Positions 32,589-41,273 of a DNA stretch of 64,000 nt are shown one piece after another. The DNA comes from Poriferisodalis sp965226645 (GTDB lineage: Bacteria > Actinomycetota > Acidimicrobiia > Acidimicrobiales > Poriferisodalaceae). The translations under genes and the position numbers were made by a program. The notes below the pieces were generated by a model. The model ran no database searches. It was not told the origin of the DNA and saw only the letters and a program-made list of their open reading frames with translations. Location of the stretch: positions 310,001 to 374,000 of the forward strand of contig CBDDDL010000001.1 of the NCBI GenBank assembly GCA_965226645.1. The letters run 5' to 3'. Numbering within the stretch: the stretch's first letter is position 1; each line of letters starts with the position of its first letter.

Positions 32589-34030
32589 TGGCCTCGTACA
32601 CGATCCCACACGTAGCGGGATTCGTCGCCAACGACGCGCCGCGGATCGTCACCGAACGATTCGATCACCCCGACAGCTACACGCTCGAGCGCTACCTAGC
32701 GACCGGCGGCTACGAAGGCATCCGGGTTGCGGTGGACCGCTCTCCGCAAGATGTGCACAGCGAGGTACGCGATGCGACGTTGCTGGGGCGCGGCGGTGCC
32801 GGATTCCCCGCTGGGGTGAAGTGGGGCTTCTGTCCCCCGGGCGTGTGGCCGCGGTACCTCGTGGTGAACGGCGACGAGTCTGAGCCGGGCACGTACAAGG
32901 ACCGCATGCTGATGGAGCTGGATCCGCACCAGCTCATCGAGGGTTGCCTCATCGCCTGTTACGCGGTGGGGCTCTCGCAGTGCTTCCTGTACATCCGCGG
33001 CGAGATGGCGCTCGCGCAAGAGCGCGTGGCCCAAGCGCTCAACGACGCCTACGCGGCCGGCTGGGTGGGCCGCAACATCTGCGGCACCGAGTTTTCGGTC
33101 GACATCGTGCTGCACTCCGGTGCCGGTGCCTACGTCGTGGGTGAGGAGACAGCACTCATCGAGAGTCTCGAAGGCAACCGCGGCATGCCGCGACTGAAGC
33201 CTCCGTTCTTCCCGGCGGCAGTGGGCCTGTATGGCCAGCCAACCATCGTGAACAACGTCGAGACGCTGGCAAATCTGCCGTGGATCCTCCGCAACGGAGC
33301 GTCGGCGTTCACCGCGATCGGCACACCGACCTCACCGGGCACCCGGATGGTCGCGGTCAGCGGTCATGTCAATCGACCCGGTGTGTTCGAGATCACCAAC
33401 GGCACTACGACGTTTCGTGAACTCATCTACGGCGACGATTACTGCGGCGGGATGCGGCCCGGTCGCGAGCTCAAAGCGTTCGTGCCCGGCGGCGGCTCGG
33501 CCCCCTGGTTCACTCCCGCACAGCTCGACCTCCCGTTTGAAGCGTCCGAAATCGGCCCGCAGGGCTCGATGCTCGGCTCCGGCGCAGTCATGGTGATGGA
33601 CGACACCACCGACATCCCCGCCGCCGCGCTCACGCTGACAAAGTTCTATGCCCACGAGTCGTGTGGGAAGTGCGTGCCGTGCCGGGAGGGCGCGACCTGG
33701 CTGGAGCGCATCCTGCGACGCGTGTGCGACGGCACCGGGACACCGCGTGATCTCGATTTGCTGTTCGAGGTGGGCGCCACGATCTCTCCCGGCGAGTTTC
33801 CGCACGCTGGCGTGCCCGAACGCGGCCTCGAGCCGAAGTCCTTCCCCTACCAGATGACAACGATCTGCTTTGTAGGCCCGTCGGCGTACGCGCCCGTGCA
33901 TTCCGCGATGACGCTGTTCCCCGACGAGTTCACCGCCAGAGTCGCGGCGAACGCGCATCTTGATGCACCTACCGCGCCCGGCGGTTCGGTGAATGGCGGC
34001 CCGATTTCGGAGGTCGCTGTCCGTGTCTGA
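32588..34030 (+). CDS. nuoF: NADH-quinone oxidoreductase subunit F (operon 1), NADH/FMN-binding
   Basis: 480 residues from ATG at 32588. Seen: NADH/FMN loop LLGRGGAGFPAGVKWGF, VVNGDESEPGTYKDR, GAYVVGEETALIESLEG, and the N3 [4Fe-4S] ligands in ESCGKCVPCREGA with the fourth Cys in TTICFVG. Known: this is the NADH entry point of complex I; it has no counterpart in the second nuo operon. The 3' end overlaps nuoG by 8 bp. Confidence 0.96.
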   Translation: MASYTIPHVAGFVANDAPRIVTERFDHPDSYTLERYLATGGYEGIRVAVDRSPQDVHSEVRDATLLGRGGAGFPAGVKWGFCPPGVWPRYLVVNGDESEPGTYKDRMLMELDPHQLIEGCLIACYAVGLSQCFLYIRGEMALAQERVAQALNDAYAAGWVGRNICGTEFSVDIVLHSGAGAYVVGEETALIESLEGNRGMPRLKPPFFPAAVGLYGQPTIVNNVETLANLPWILRNGASAFTAIGTPTSPGTRMVAVSGHVNRPGVFEITNGTTTFRELIYGDDYCGGMRPGRELKAFVPGGGSAPWFTPAQLDLPFEASEIGPQGSMLGSGAVMVMDDTTDIPAAALTLTKFYAHESCGKCVPCREGATWLERILRRVCDGTGTPRDLDLLFEVGATISPGEFPHAGVPERGLEPKSFPYQMTTICFVGPSAYAPVHSAMTLFPDEFTARVAANAHLDAPTAPGGSVNGGPISEVAVRV

Positions 34031-36521
34031 TACCACGACAGCTGACGCACCGACAGGGCCCAGCACGGTGGAGGTGACGATCGACGGTGTCGTGGTCGCG
34101 GCCCAGCCCGGCGAGCTGGTGATCGCCGCAGCGGAGCGGGCCGGTGTCAATATTCCGAGGTTCTGCTACCACGAGCGGATGAGCCCGGTCGGCATGTGCC
34201 GCATGTGCCTCGTCGAGATCGACACGGGGCGCGGGCCGCAGCTGCAGCCCTCGTGCATGGTGCCGGTGGGGCCCAACATGACCGTTGACACCACCAGCGA
34301 AGCCACTCGTCGTGCCCAAGAGGGCGTGCTGGAGCTGTTGCTCATCAACCATCCGCTGGACTGTCCCGTCTGCGACAAGGGCGGCGAATGCCCGTTGCAG
34401 GACCAGACGATGGCCTATGGACCGGGGGAGTCGCGCTTCGTCGAAGAGAAGCGGCACTATTCGAAGCCGATTCCCATCTCCGATCTCGTGCACTTGGATC
34501 GGGAGCGGTGCATTCTGTGCGACCGCTGCACCCGATTCGCCGACGAGATTGCCGGCGAACCGCTCATCGATTTCGTCGAACGCGGTTACGAGACTCAGGT
34601 GATGACGTTTCCCGGCGAGCCCTTCACGTCGTACTTCTCGGGCAACACCGTGCAGATCTGCCCTGTCGGGGCATTGACCGCCGCGCCCTACCGCTTCAAG
34701 GCGCGCCCGTGGGACCTGAACCAGACTGAGTCCACCTGCACGACTTGCGCGGTGGGCTGCCGGATTGTGGTGCAGTCCTCGCGCAACGAGCTGGTCCGGT
34801 ATCTCGGCGTCGACATCGATCCTGTGAATCACGGCTGGTTGTGCGACAAGGGCAGGTTCGCCTTCGGAGCTGTCCACAGTCCCGATCGGGTGACAACGCC
34901 GTTGCGCGCACGACCCGAGACCGCTGCGGCTGCGGTTGACATCGGTAGGTCAGATCCGTCGCATCGCTTCGAGTCGGTGGATTGGACACGCGCGCTCACA
35001 GCGGTCTCTGCGGCGGTGGCTGCGGCCCGGCCCGGTGCCATTGCCGTCCTTGGCGGTGCCCGAGGCACCAACGAGGACGCGTACGCCTGGTCGAAGCTGG
35101 CTCGCACCGTGCTGCGGACCGACCACGTCGACGCGCAGCTCGCAGACGGTCTGCCCGCCGAGCTGGTGGTGGGACTGCCGGCCGCGACCATCGACGACGC
35201 GTGCAACGCTGACACCACGCTGCTCGTGTGCGGTGACCTACGCGAGGAACTGCCGGTGCTTCACCTGCGCCTGCGCGGCGCCGCCCGTGCGAACACCACG
35301 CGACTCATCGAAGTGACACCGGCCGAGACCGGCTTGACCCGCAACGCCGCGCGGAGCGAACGGTGCCGTGGCGGAGAGGCGGCTTCGGTGCTGCGCGATC
35401 TGCTTGACGGCGATGATCCGCTGCGCGAAGAGTTGGCGTCCGGCTCAGTGGTGGTTGTGCTGGGCCGCTCCTCGGTCGCCGAATCGGCCGACGCAGCAGC
35501 TGAGGCGGCTTCGGTCATCACCGCTCGGGTGCCGCACGCCCGTTTCCTCGTCGCGTCTCGCCGGGGCAATGTGCGCGGTGCGCTGGACATGGGGCTCGCG
35601 CCCGGACTGCTGCCAGGCCGCGCCCGTTCGGCCGCGCCCCCCGCCGAGCTCGCGGCCGTGTGGGGAGAGTTGCCTGCCGAAGTGGGCCACGACGCCACGG
35701 GGATCCTGACTGCGGCCGCCGCTGGCGAGATCGATGTGCTGTTCCTCCTTGGCTGCGATCCGCTCGGTGACTACCCCGACAGCCTCTTGGCGCGCCTGGG
35801 AATATCGGGCGCGAGGACCGTCGTGGCCGTCGACACGTTCTTGACTCAGTCCGCGGCTGCAGCCGACATCTTCCTGCCGGCGGCTGCGTTTGGTGAGAAG
35901 TCGGGGACGACCACCAATCTGGAGGGCCGCGTCTCCGCGCTCGGTGACCTGATCACCCCGTCCGGCTCAGCGCGTCCGGACTGGATGATCGCCGCCGAGT
36001 TGGCCGTGCTGTGCGACGGTGACCTCGGATTCGTGACCTCGGAAGAGATCACTGCAGAGATCGCAGCCCTGTGCGCTACTCACGCCGAGGCTGTGGGGCC
36101 TGCGCTTGAAGCCGACGGCGTGCTCACCGTGGGCGCAGCATTCGAGCCGGAGCTGCCGTCCGAAGGGTTTGCCCCGCCCCGCGATGGGTATGGCCTGCGC
36201 TTGGTGTGCGGACGCACGCTGTATGACGATGGCGTCGCCGTGACGCAGACGCCAGCGCTCGTGGGGCTTCGGACCGAACCGGCGCTGCGCGTGCATCCGG
36301 TCGACTTGGACCGGGTCGGTGTCGCCTCGGGCAGCGAAGTGGAGGTGCACTCCGACCGCGGTGCCTTGCGTCTGCCGATCGTGGCGGACGCCAGTGTGGC
36401 CCGCGGCAACGTGGTGCTGCCATTCAACGCCGCGGGCGTCGACGTCGGAACCCTCATCGACATCGAGGCCCCGGTCACCGACGTGCGGATCGAGACACGA
36501 GTCCCAGGGCGGGCCAGCTGA
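34023..36521 (+). CDS. nuoG: NADH-quinone oxidoreductase subunit G (operon 1)
   Basis: 832 residues from GTG at 34023. The N-terminal [2Fe-2S] N1b ligands are in RFCYHERMSPVGMCRMC and PSCMVPV. LDCPVCDKGGECPLQD and RCILCDRCTRF with CPVGALT give N5/N4. CTTCAVGC followed 27 residues later by WLCDKGRF is the motif for the additional cluster N7, found in only part of the family. The C-terminal half is a molybdopterin-oxidoreductase-like domain without molybdenum ligands recognisable. Known: it forms the electron wire of the peripheral arm. Confidence 0.95.
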   Translation: MSDTTTADAPTGPSTVEVTIDGVVVAAQPGELVIAAAERAGVNIPRFCYHERMSPVGMCRMCLVEIDTGRGPQLQPSCMVPVGPNMTVDTTSEATRRAQEGVLELLLINHPLDCPVCDKGGECPLQDQTMAYGPGESRFVEEKRHYSKPIPISDLVHLDRERCILCDRCTRFADEIAGEPLIDFVERGYETQVMTFPGEPFTSYFSGNTVQICPVGALTAAPYRFKARPWDLNQTESTCTTCAVGCRIVVQSSRNELVRYLGVDIDPVNHGWLCDKGRFAFGAVHSPDRVTTPLRARPETAAAAVDIGRSDPSHRFESVDWTRALTAVSAAVAAARPGAIAVLGGARGTNEDAYAWSKLARTVLRTDHVDAQLADGLPAELVVGLPAATIDDACNADTTLLVCGDLREELPVLHLRLRGAARANTTRLIEVTPAETGLTRNAARSERCRGGEAASVLRDLLDGDDPLREELASGSVVVVLGRSSVAESADAAAEAASVITARVPHARFLVASRRGNVRGALDMGLAPGLLPGRARSAAPPAELAAVWGELPAEVGHDATGILTAAAAGEIDVLFLLGCDPLGDYPDSLLARLGISGARTVVAVDTFLTQSAAAADIFLPAAAFGEKSGTTTNLEGRVSALGDLITPSGSARPDWMIAAELAVLCDGDLGFVTSEEITAEIAALCATHAEAVGPALEADGVLTVGAAFEPELPSEGFAPPRDGYGLRLVCGRTLYDDGVAVTQTPALVGLRTEPALRVHPVDLDRVGVASGSEVEVHSDRGALRLPIVADASVARGNVVLPFNAAGVDVGTLIDIEAPVTDVRIETRVPGRAS

Positions 36522-37780
36522 TGTGGGGCGATCCACTGTTCAGCGATGGAGTCGACTGGGGCGACATCGGCGTCATGGGCGTGAAGGTCCTGGTGGCCTT
36601 CGGCGCCCTGCTGGTGGCCGCCATGTTCATGATCTGGTTCGAGCGGAAGCTGATCGCGGACATGCAGTACCGCATCGGCCCCAACGTGGCGGGCCCGTGG
36701 GGCCTGCTGCAGGCGCTCGCCGACGGCATCAAATTCTTCTTCAAAGAGGATCTTCGGCCCGCGAATGCCGACCCGCTGGTGTTCCGGCTTGCGCCCTACA
36801 TCTCGGCCGTTACCGCGTTCGTCGCCTTCGCCATCGTCCCGGTCGGTGGCGTGTTCACCGACCCAGGCCCATCGGGTCTCGGGGGACGCAGCGGCACGGT
36901 GACGCTGTTCGGCAAGGAAACCATTTTGCAGGTGGCGGATCCGCCTGTCGGGATTCTCTTGCTGCTGGCAATGTCGTCGGTCGCTGTGTACGGCGTGATG
37001 CTGGCGGGCTGGTCGTCCGGGTCGAAGTACCCGCTCATCGGCGCGGTGCGGGCGTCGGCACAGGCCGTGTCCTACGAGGCTGCCCTCGGCATGTCGGTGG
37101 TGGCGGTCGTGATCCTCGCAGGAACGCTGTCCACTCGGGGAATCGTGGCCGCTCAGGCCGGCGGCTTGGACACGTGGTTCGTCGTCTCGGGCGGCGTCGT
37201 GCCGTTCCTGGTCTTCCTGATCGCTGCGACGGCCGAGCTGAACCGCCCGCCGTTCGACTTGGTGGAGGCCGAGCAGGAGCTGGTCGGCGGGTTCCACACC
37301 GAGTACTCGTCCATCAGATTTGCGCTGTTCTTCCTGGCTGAGTTCATGAACGTCATCACCATGTCGGCGATCATGACGACGCTCTTTTTCGGCGGTCCGG
37401 CTGGGCCCATTTTCTTTGGTTGGACCTGGCTGTGGCCCACGGTGTGGTTCCTGGCCAAGGTGATGGCTTTCTTGTTCGTGTTCGTGTGGTTCCGGGCGAC
37501 GCTTCCGCGCCTCCGTTACGACCAGCTCATGTCATTGGGCTGGAAGGTGCTCATCCCGGTGATGCTGTTCTGGCTGATGTTCCTCGGCCTCAAGCAGCTC
37601 GCGATAGTCGAGGGTTGGAGTCAGGTGTGGACGGTGATCGCCAGTGCGATCGGGTTCTCAGCCGGCTGGGCCCTGCTGTCGGTGGCGCTGCGGGCGGCCA
37701 AGCGAAACACGCAGCAACCCGACCCCTTCGATGTGCCAGTCGATGCACCGGCTGACGTGCCAGCGGGAGGTCAGCGCTGA
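36521..37780 (+). CDS. nuoH: NADH-quinone oxidoreductase subunit H (operon 1)
   Basis: 419 residues, eight membrane helices. The conserved quinone-channel loops are present: YRIGPNVAGPWGLLQALADG and KFFFKEDLRPANAD, then ATAELNRPPFDLVEAEQELV and GFHTEYS. Known: it links the peripheral arm to the proton-pumping arm. A polar C-terminal tail of about 25 residues is Pro/Asp-rich. Boundaries overlap nuoG and nuoI by 1 bp. Confidence 0.96.
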   Translation: MWGDPLFSDGVDWGDIGVMGVKVLVAFGALLVAAMFMIWFERKLIADMQYRIGPNVAGPWGLLQALADGIKFFFKEDLRPANADPLVFRLAPYISAVTAFVAFAIVPVGGVFTDPGPSGLGGRSGTVTLFGKETILQVADPPVGILLLLAMSSVAVYGVMLAGWSSGSKYPLIGAVRASAQAVSYEAALGMSVVAVVILAGTLSTRGIVAAQAGGLDTWFVVSGGVVPFLVFLIAATAELNRPPFDLVEAEQELVGGFHTEYSSIRFALFFLAEFMNVITMSAIMTTLFFGGPAGPIFFGWTWLWPTVWFLAKVMAFLFVFVWFRATLPRLRYDQLMSLGWKVLIPVMLFWLMFLGLKQLAIVEGWSQVWTVIASAIGFSAGWALLSVALRAAKRNTQQPDPFDVPVDAPADVPAGGQR

Positions 37781-38469
37781 TGGGCTATCTCGACGGTTTC
37801 AGAGTCACGTTCGGCAAGCTCTTCGACGAGCGAGTCACCACCGAGTATCCGCAGGAGAAGCGGCCGAAGCCGCCGCGGTTCCACGGACGTCACGTGCTCA
37901 ACAAGTATCCCGACGGAATGGAGAAGTGCATCGGGTGCGAGCTGTGCGCCGGTGTGTGCCCGGCACGCTGCATTTATGTGCGTGGCGCGGACAACCCGCC
38001 CACCGATCCGGTGTCCCCGGGCGAGCGCTACGGCTACGTCTACGAGATCAACTACCTGCGCTGCATTCACTGCGACCTGTGTGTCGAAGCGTGCCCGACC
38101 GAGGCGATCACCGAGACGAAGGTCTTCGAGTTCAGCTTTCCGACTCGGCGCGACGGGATCTACACCAAGGACCAGTTGCTCACTGACGACGACGGCCGGC
38201 CGCAGCGCCAGCCGTGGGAGCTGTGGCACGAAGGCGACGACGAGCACACATCGGGCTGGATGCGCGCGACCTCGCCGTCGGGCAGGCCCGAGTACGAGGG
38301 ACGCGTCGGCTGGAGCGCAGAGCTGGGCTACGGCGTGCGCGCTCCCGAGCAGGGCCAGCACGCGGAACTCGACGACGACGAGCATCCAGTCGACGAGCAT
38401 CCAGTCGACGAGCATCCAGGCGCCGTGCACCCTGACGATCGGGGGCATGCGGCGGGGGGCGGCCACTGA
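37780..38469 (+). CDS. nuoI: NADH-quinone oxidoreductase subunit I (operon 1)
   Basis: 229 residues. Two [4Fe-4S] motifs: CIGCELCAGVCPARC and CIHCDLCVEACPTEA (clusters N6a/N6b). After the conserved WELWHEGD region comes a 60-residue tail holding three perfect 15-bp repeats (DEHPV units) and ending GHAAGGGH. The acidic, His-rich tail is unusual for NuoI and could bind metal. Known: it passes electrons from NuoG to NuoB. Confidence 0.95.
   Translation: MGYLDGFRVTFGKLFDERVTTEYPQEKRPKPPRFHGRHVLNKYPDGMEKCIGCELCAGVCPARCIYVRGADNPPTDPVSPGERYGYVYEINYLRCIHCDLCVEACPTEAITETKVFEFSFPTRRDGIYTKDQLLTDDDGRPQRQPWELWHEGDDEHTSGWMRATSPSGRPEYEGRVGWSAELGYGVRAPEQGQHAELDDDEHPVDEHPVDEHPGAVHPDDRGHAAGGGH
38377..38421 (+). 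repeat. three 15-bp repeats in the nuoI tail
   Basis: GACGAGCATCCAGTC at 38377, 38392 and, with one change (final GTC to GGC), 38407. It encodes DEHPV-DEHPV-DEHPG. In-frame length allows expansion or contraction. Confidence 0.9.
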
Positions 38470-39044
38470 TGGCTGAGGTGATCGTCTTTGCGGTCGCCGC
38501 CGCAGCGTGTCTCGCCGGCGCGCTCGGCGTGGTACTGGTACGCAACCCTGTGCACGCGGCATTGATGCTGGTGATGACGCTGTTCGGCATTGCGGTGCTG
38601 TTCGTCGCCCAGCAGGCGCATTTCCTCGCGGCCGTGCAGGTCATCGTTTACGCCGGCGCCATCGTGGTGCTCTTCCTGTTCGTGATCATGCTGCTCGGTG
38701 TCGACCGCGCCGCCCAACTGTCGCTGGGGGCGTTGCCGCAGCAGCGCTGGGTTGCCGCAGTGTTCGGCATCACCGGATTGGCCGTGCTGGTCTGGCTCGT
38801 CGCAGCGGTCGACCGGCTGTTCGACGGAAGCGGCGGCGAGAACGAAGTGCTGACCGATGCGCTGACCGATACCGCCGCCGACACCTATGGCACCAGCGTG
38901 AACGACATCGCCCGATCGCTCTTCTCGGACTACGTCTACGCGTTCGAGCTGACGTCGCTGCTGCTGATCGTCGCCGTCATCGGCACGGTGATCCTCGCCC
39001 GGCGCAGCGAATACTCCGCCGCAACCGACGAGGCCAGCCGATGA
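38469..39044 (+). CDS. nuoJ: NADH-quinone oxidoreductase subunit J (operon 1)
   Basis: 191 residues, five membrane helices. RNPVHAALMLVMTLFGIAVL and the helix-3 hallmark QVIVYAGAIVVLFLFVIMLL, whose pi-bulge helix moves during turnover, are conserved. It overlaps nuoK by 4 bp. Confidence 0.94.
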   Translation: MAEVIVFAVAAAACLAGALGVVLVRNPVHAALMLVMTLFGIAVLFVAQQAHFLAAVQVIVYAGAIVVLFLFVIMLLGVDRAAQLSLGALPQQRWVAAVFGITGLAVLVWLVAAVDRLFDGSGGENEVLTDALTDTAADTYGTSVNDIARSLFSDYVYAFELTSLLLIVAVIGTVILARRSEYSAATDEASR

Positions 39045-39367
39045 GCAGCGCACTGAGTGACTTGGCAGTGACGACCAGCTGGTACTTGGTGCTCGGTGCA
39101 CTGTTGTTCCTCATCGGCGGTTGCGGCTTGCTGGTTCGGCGCAACCCGCTCGTGATGCTGATGTGCGTCGAGCTGATGCTGAACGGCGTGAACCTCAGTT
39201 TCGTGGCGTTCGCCGACCGCTTCGGCGATGTGAACGGGCACACCGTGGTGCTGTTCGTCCTGGTTGTCGCGGCTGCTGAAGTCGTTGTCGGCCTCGGACT
39301 GGTGGTGGCCGTGCTTCGTGCGAGCCCCCGTGCAACAGCGGACGATCTTTCGGCACTGAAGGGCTGA
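39041..39367 (+). CDS. nuoK: NADH-quinone oxidoreductase subunit K (operon 1)
   Basis: 108 residues, three helices. RRNPLVMLMCVELMLNGVNL has the conserved membrane Glu of helix 2, and VVAAAEVVVGLGLVVAVLR has the second Glu in helix 3. ATG at 39041, 4-bp overlap with nuoJ, and 4 bp before nuoL. Confidence 0.95.
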   Translation: MSSALSDLAVTTSWYLVLGALLFLIGGCGLLVRRNPLVMLMCVELMLNGVNLSFVAFADRFGDVNGHTVVLFVLVVAAAEVVVGLGLVVAVLRASPRATADDLSALKG

Positions 39368-39371
39368 AGTC

Positions 39372-41273
39372 GTGGTCGAACTGGTGTGGCTCATCCCCGC
39401 GTTGCCCCTCGCCGGGTTTGGAGTCCTGCTGCTCGCGGGTCCGCGACTCGGCGAGCCCCGAGCTGGCTGGCTGGCGACGGCCGCCAGCGCTGGCTCGTTC
39501 CTCCTCACGGTCATCACTTTCGGCGGACTGCTTGGTCTCGAGGCCGCGACCGAGGGAGGCGCAGGCGGACACGGCGGCCGCTGGCACACCTCGACGCTGT
39601 TCGAGTGGATGCCCATCGGCGGCCTCGAGGTGGACGCGGCACTGCTCGTCGACCCACTGTCGATGACGATGGCGCTGTTCGTCACCGGCGTCGGCACGCT
39701 CATCCACCTGTATTCGGTCGGCTACATGGGGGGCGACCCGAAGTACTCGAAGTTCTTCCTCTACCTCAACTTGTTCCTGTTCTCCATGCTCATGCTGGTG
39801 CTGGGCGACAACCTCGTCGTCACGTTCCTGGGCTGGGAGGGCGTCGGAACCTGCTCGTACCTGCTGATCTCGTTCTGGCACGAGCGGCCGACTGCGGCAA
39901 CGGCAGGCAAGAAGGCGTTCGTCACCAACCGGATCGGCGACTTCGGGTTCATGATCGCCACGTTCTTGCTGTGGACCACGCTCGGAACGGTCTCGTACTC
40001 CGGAATCGCGGCAGACGCTCCGCAACTTGCCTCCGGAACCGCGACCGCGGTGTCGCTCCTGCTGCTGCTGGCCGCAGCGGGCAAGTCCGCTCAGCTGCCG
40101 CTGTACGTCTGGCTTCCCGATGCCATGGAAGGCCCGACACCGGTTTCGGCGATGGTGCATGCCGCCACGATGGTCACCGCGGGCGTGTACCTGCTGGTGC
40201 GGCTGAATCCGGTGCTGACCGACGATGCCCTGCTGATCATCGCCGTCGTGGGCGCAGCCACGGCGCTGTTCGCAGCGCTGGGCGCCGTCGCGCAGCACGA
40301 CATCAAGAAGGTGCTGGCGTACTCCACGATCAGCCAGCTGGGCTACATGTTTCTTGCCATCGGCTCGGGCGCCTACGTGGCCGCCATCTTCCATGTGGTC
40401 ACCCATGCGTTCTTCAAGGGTCTGCTGTTCCTGGGATCGGGCTCGGTCATCCACGGCATGGGCGACGAGCAGGACATGCGCAGGATGGGCGCGCTGCGAC
40501 TGGCCATGCCGATCACGGCGGCCACGTTCATCGTGGGCTGGCTTGCCATTGCCGGCGTGCCGCCGCTCTCAGGCTTCTGGTCGAAGGACGAGATCCTGCT
40601 CGCCGCATGGGAGCAGCCCGACATCGGTCCGCTGCTATGGATCGTGGGTCTGGTGACGGCCCTGCTGACCGCGTACTACATGAGCCGCCAAACGTTCCTG
40701 GTGTTCTTCGGAGGCCAGCGCTGGGACGACAAGATCCACCCGCACGAGTCGCCGGCAACGATGACGCTGCCGCTCGTCGTGCTGGCTGGCGCAGCCATCG
40801 TCGGCGGCGCGGTGAACCTGCCGCTCGTGGGGGACTGGCTGGTCCTGGAGCACTTCTTGGAACCGGTCTTCGCTCACCCGCACCATTTCACTTCGGGCAC
40901 CGCCACCAAGCTCATTCTGGCGCTCGTGGCGACCGTCGCCGCAGTCGGCGGCATCGCCATCGCCGTGGGCGCATGGCTGCGTTCGCGCATCCCGACTGAA
41001 CGGCTTGAACCTGCGCTGCTCGAGAACGTCTTCTACGTCGACGCCTCGATCTCGAAGTTCGTGGGCGGGCCTGGGACGACAGCGTTCGAGGCGGCAGCGC
41101 AGGCCGACAAGCGCTTCGTGGACGGTGCGGTCGATGGCGTCGGCTGGCTAGTACGTCAAATGGGCCGCATGGTGAGGCCGCTGCAATCGGGCTACCTGCG
41201 CCACTATGCGTCGGGCATTGCGGTCGGGGCGATCGTGCTCGTCATCTGGCTGGCACTGCGAGTTGCGCTATGA
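39372..41273 (+). CDS. nuoL: NADH-quinone oxidoreductase subunit L (operon 1)
   Basis: 633 residues from GTG at 39372. Antiporter-like core: TFLGWEGVGTCSYLLISFW with the conserved Glu, LPDAMEGPTPVSAMVHAATM, and HDIKKVLAYSTISQLGYMFL with the channel lysines. The long C-terminal lateral helix follows. Known: it is the distal proton pump. It is 87 residues shorter than NuoL of operon 2. Overlaps nuoM by 4 bp. Confidence 0.96.
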   Translation: MVELVWLIPALPLAGFGVLLLAGPRLGEPRAGWLATAASAGSFLLTVITFGGLLGLEAATEGGAGGHGGRWHTSTLFEWMPIGGLEVDAALLVDPLSMTMALFVTGVGTLIHLYSVGYMGGDPKYSKFFLYLNLFLFSMLMLVLGDNLVVTFLGWEGVGTCSYLLISFWHERPTAATAGKKAFVTNRIGDFGFMIATFLLWTTLGTVSYSGIAADAPQLASGTATAVSLLLLLAAAGKSAQLPLYVWLPDAMEGPTPVSAMVHAATMVTAGVYLLVRLNPVLTDDALLIIAVVGAATALFAALGAVAQHDIKKVLAYSTISQLGYMFLAIGSGAYVAAIFHVVTHAFFKGLLFLGSGSVIHGMGDEQDMRRMGALRLAMPITAATFIVGWLAIAGVPPLSGFWSKDEILLAAWEQPDIGPLLWIVGLVTALLTAYYMSRQTFLVFFGGQRWDDKIHPHESPATMTLPLVVLAGAAIVGGAVNLPLVGDWLVLEHFLEPVFAHPHHFTSGTATKLILALVATVAAVGGIAIAVGAWLRSRIPTERLEPALLENVFYVDASISKFVGGPGTTAFEAAAQADKRFVDGAVDGVGWLVRQMGRMVRPLQSGYLRHYASGIAVGAIVLVIWLALRVAL

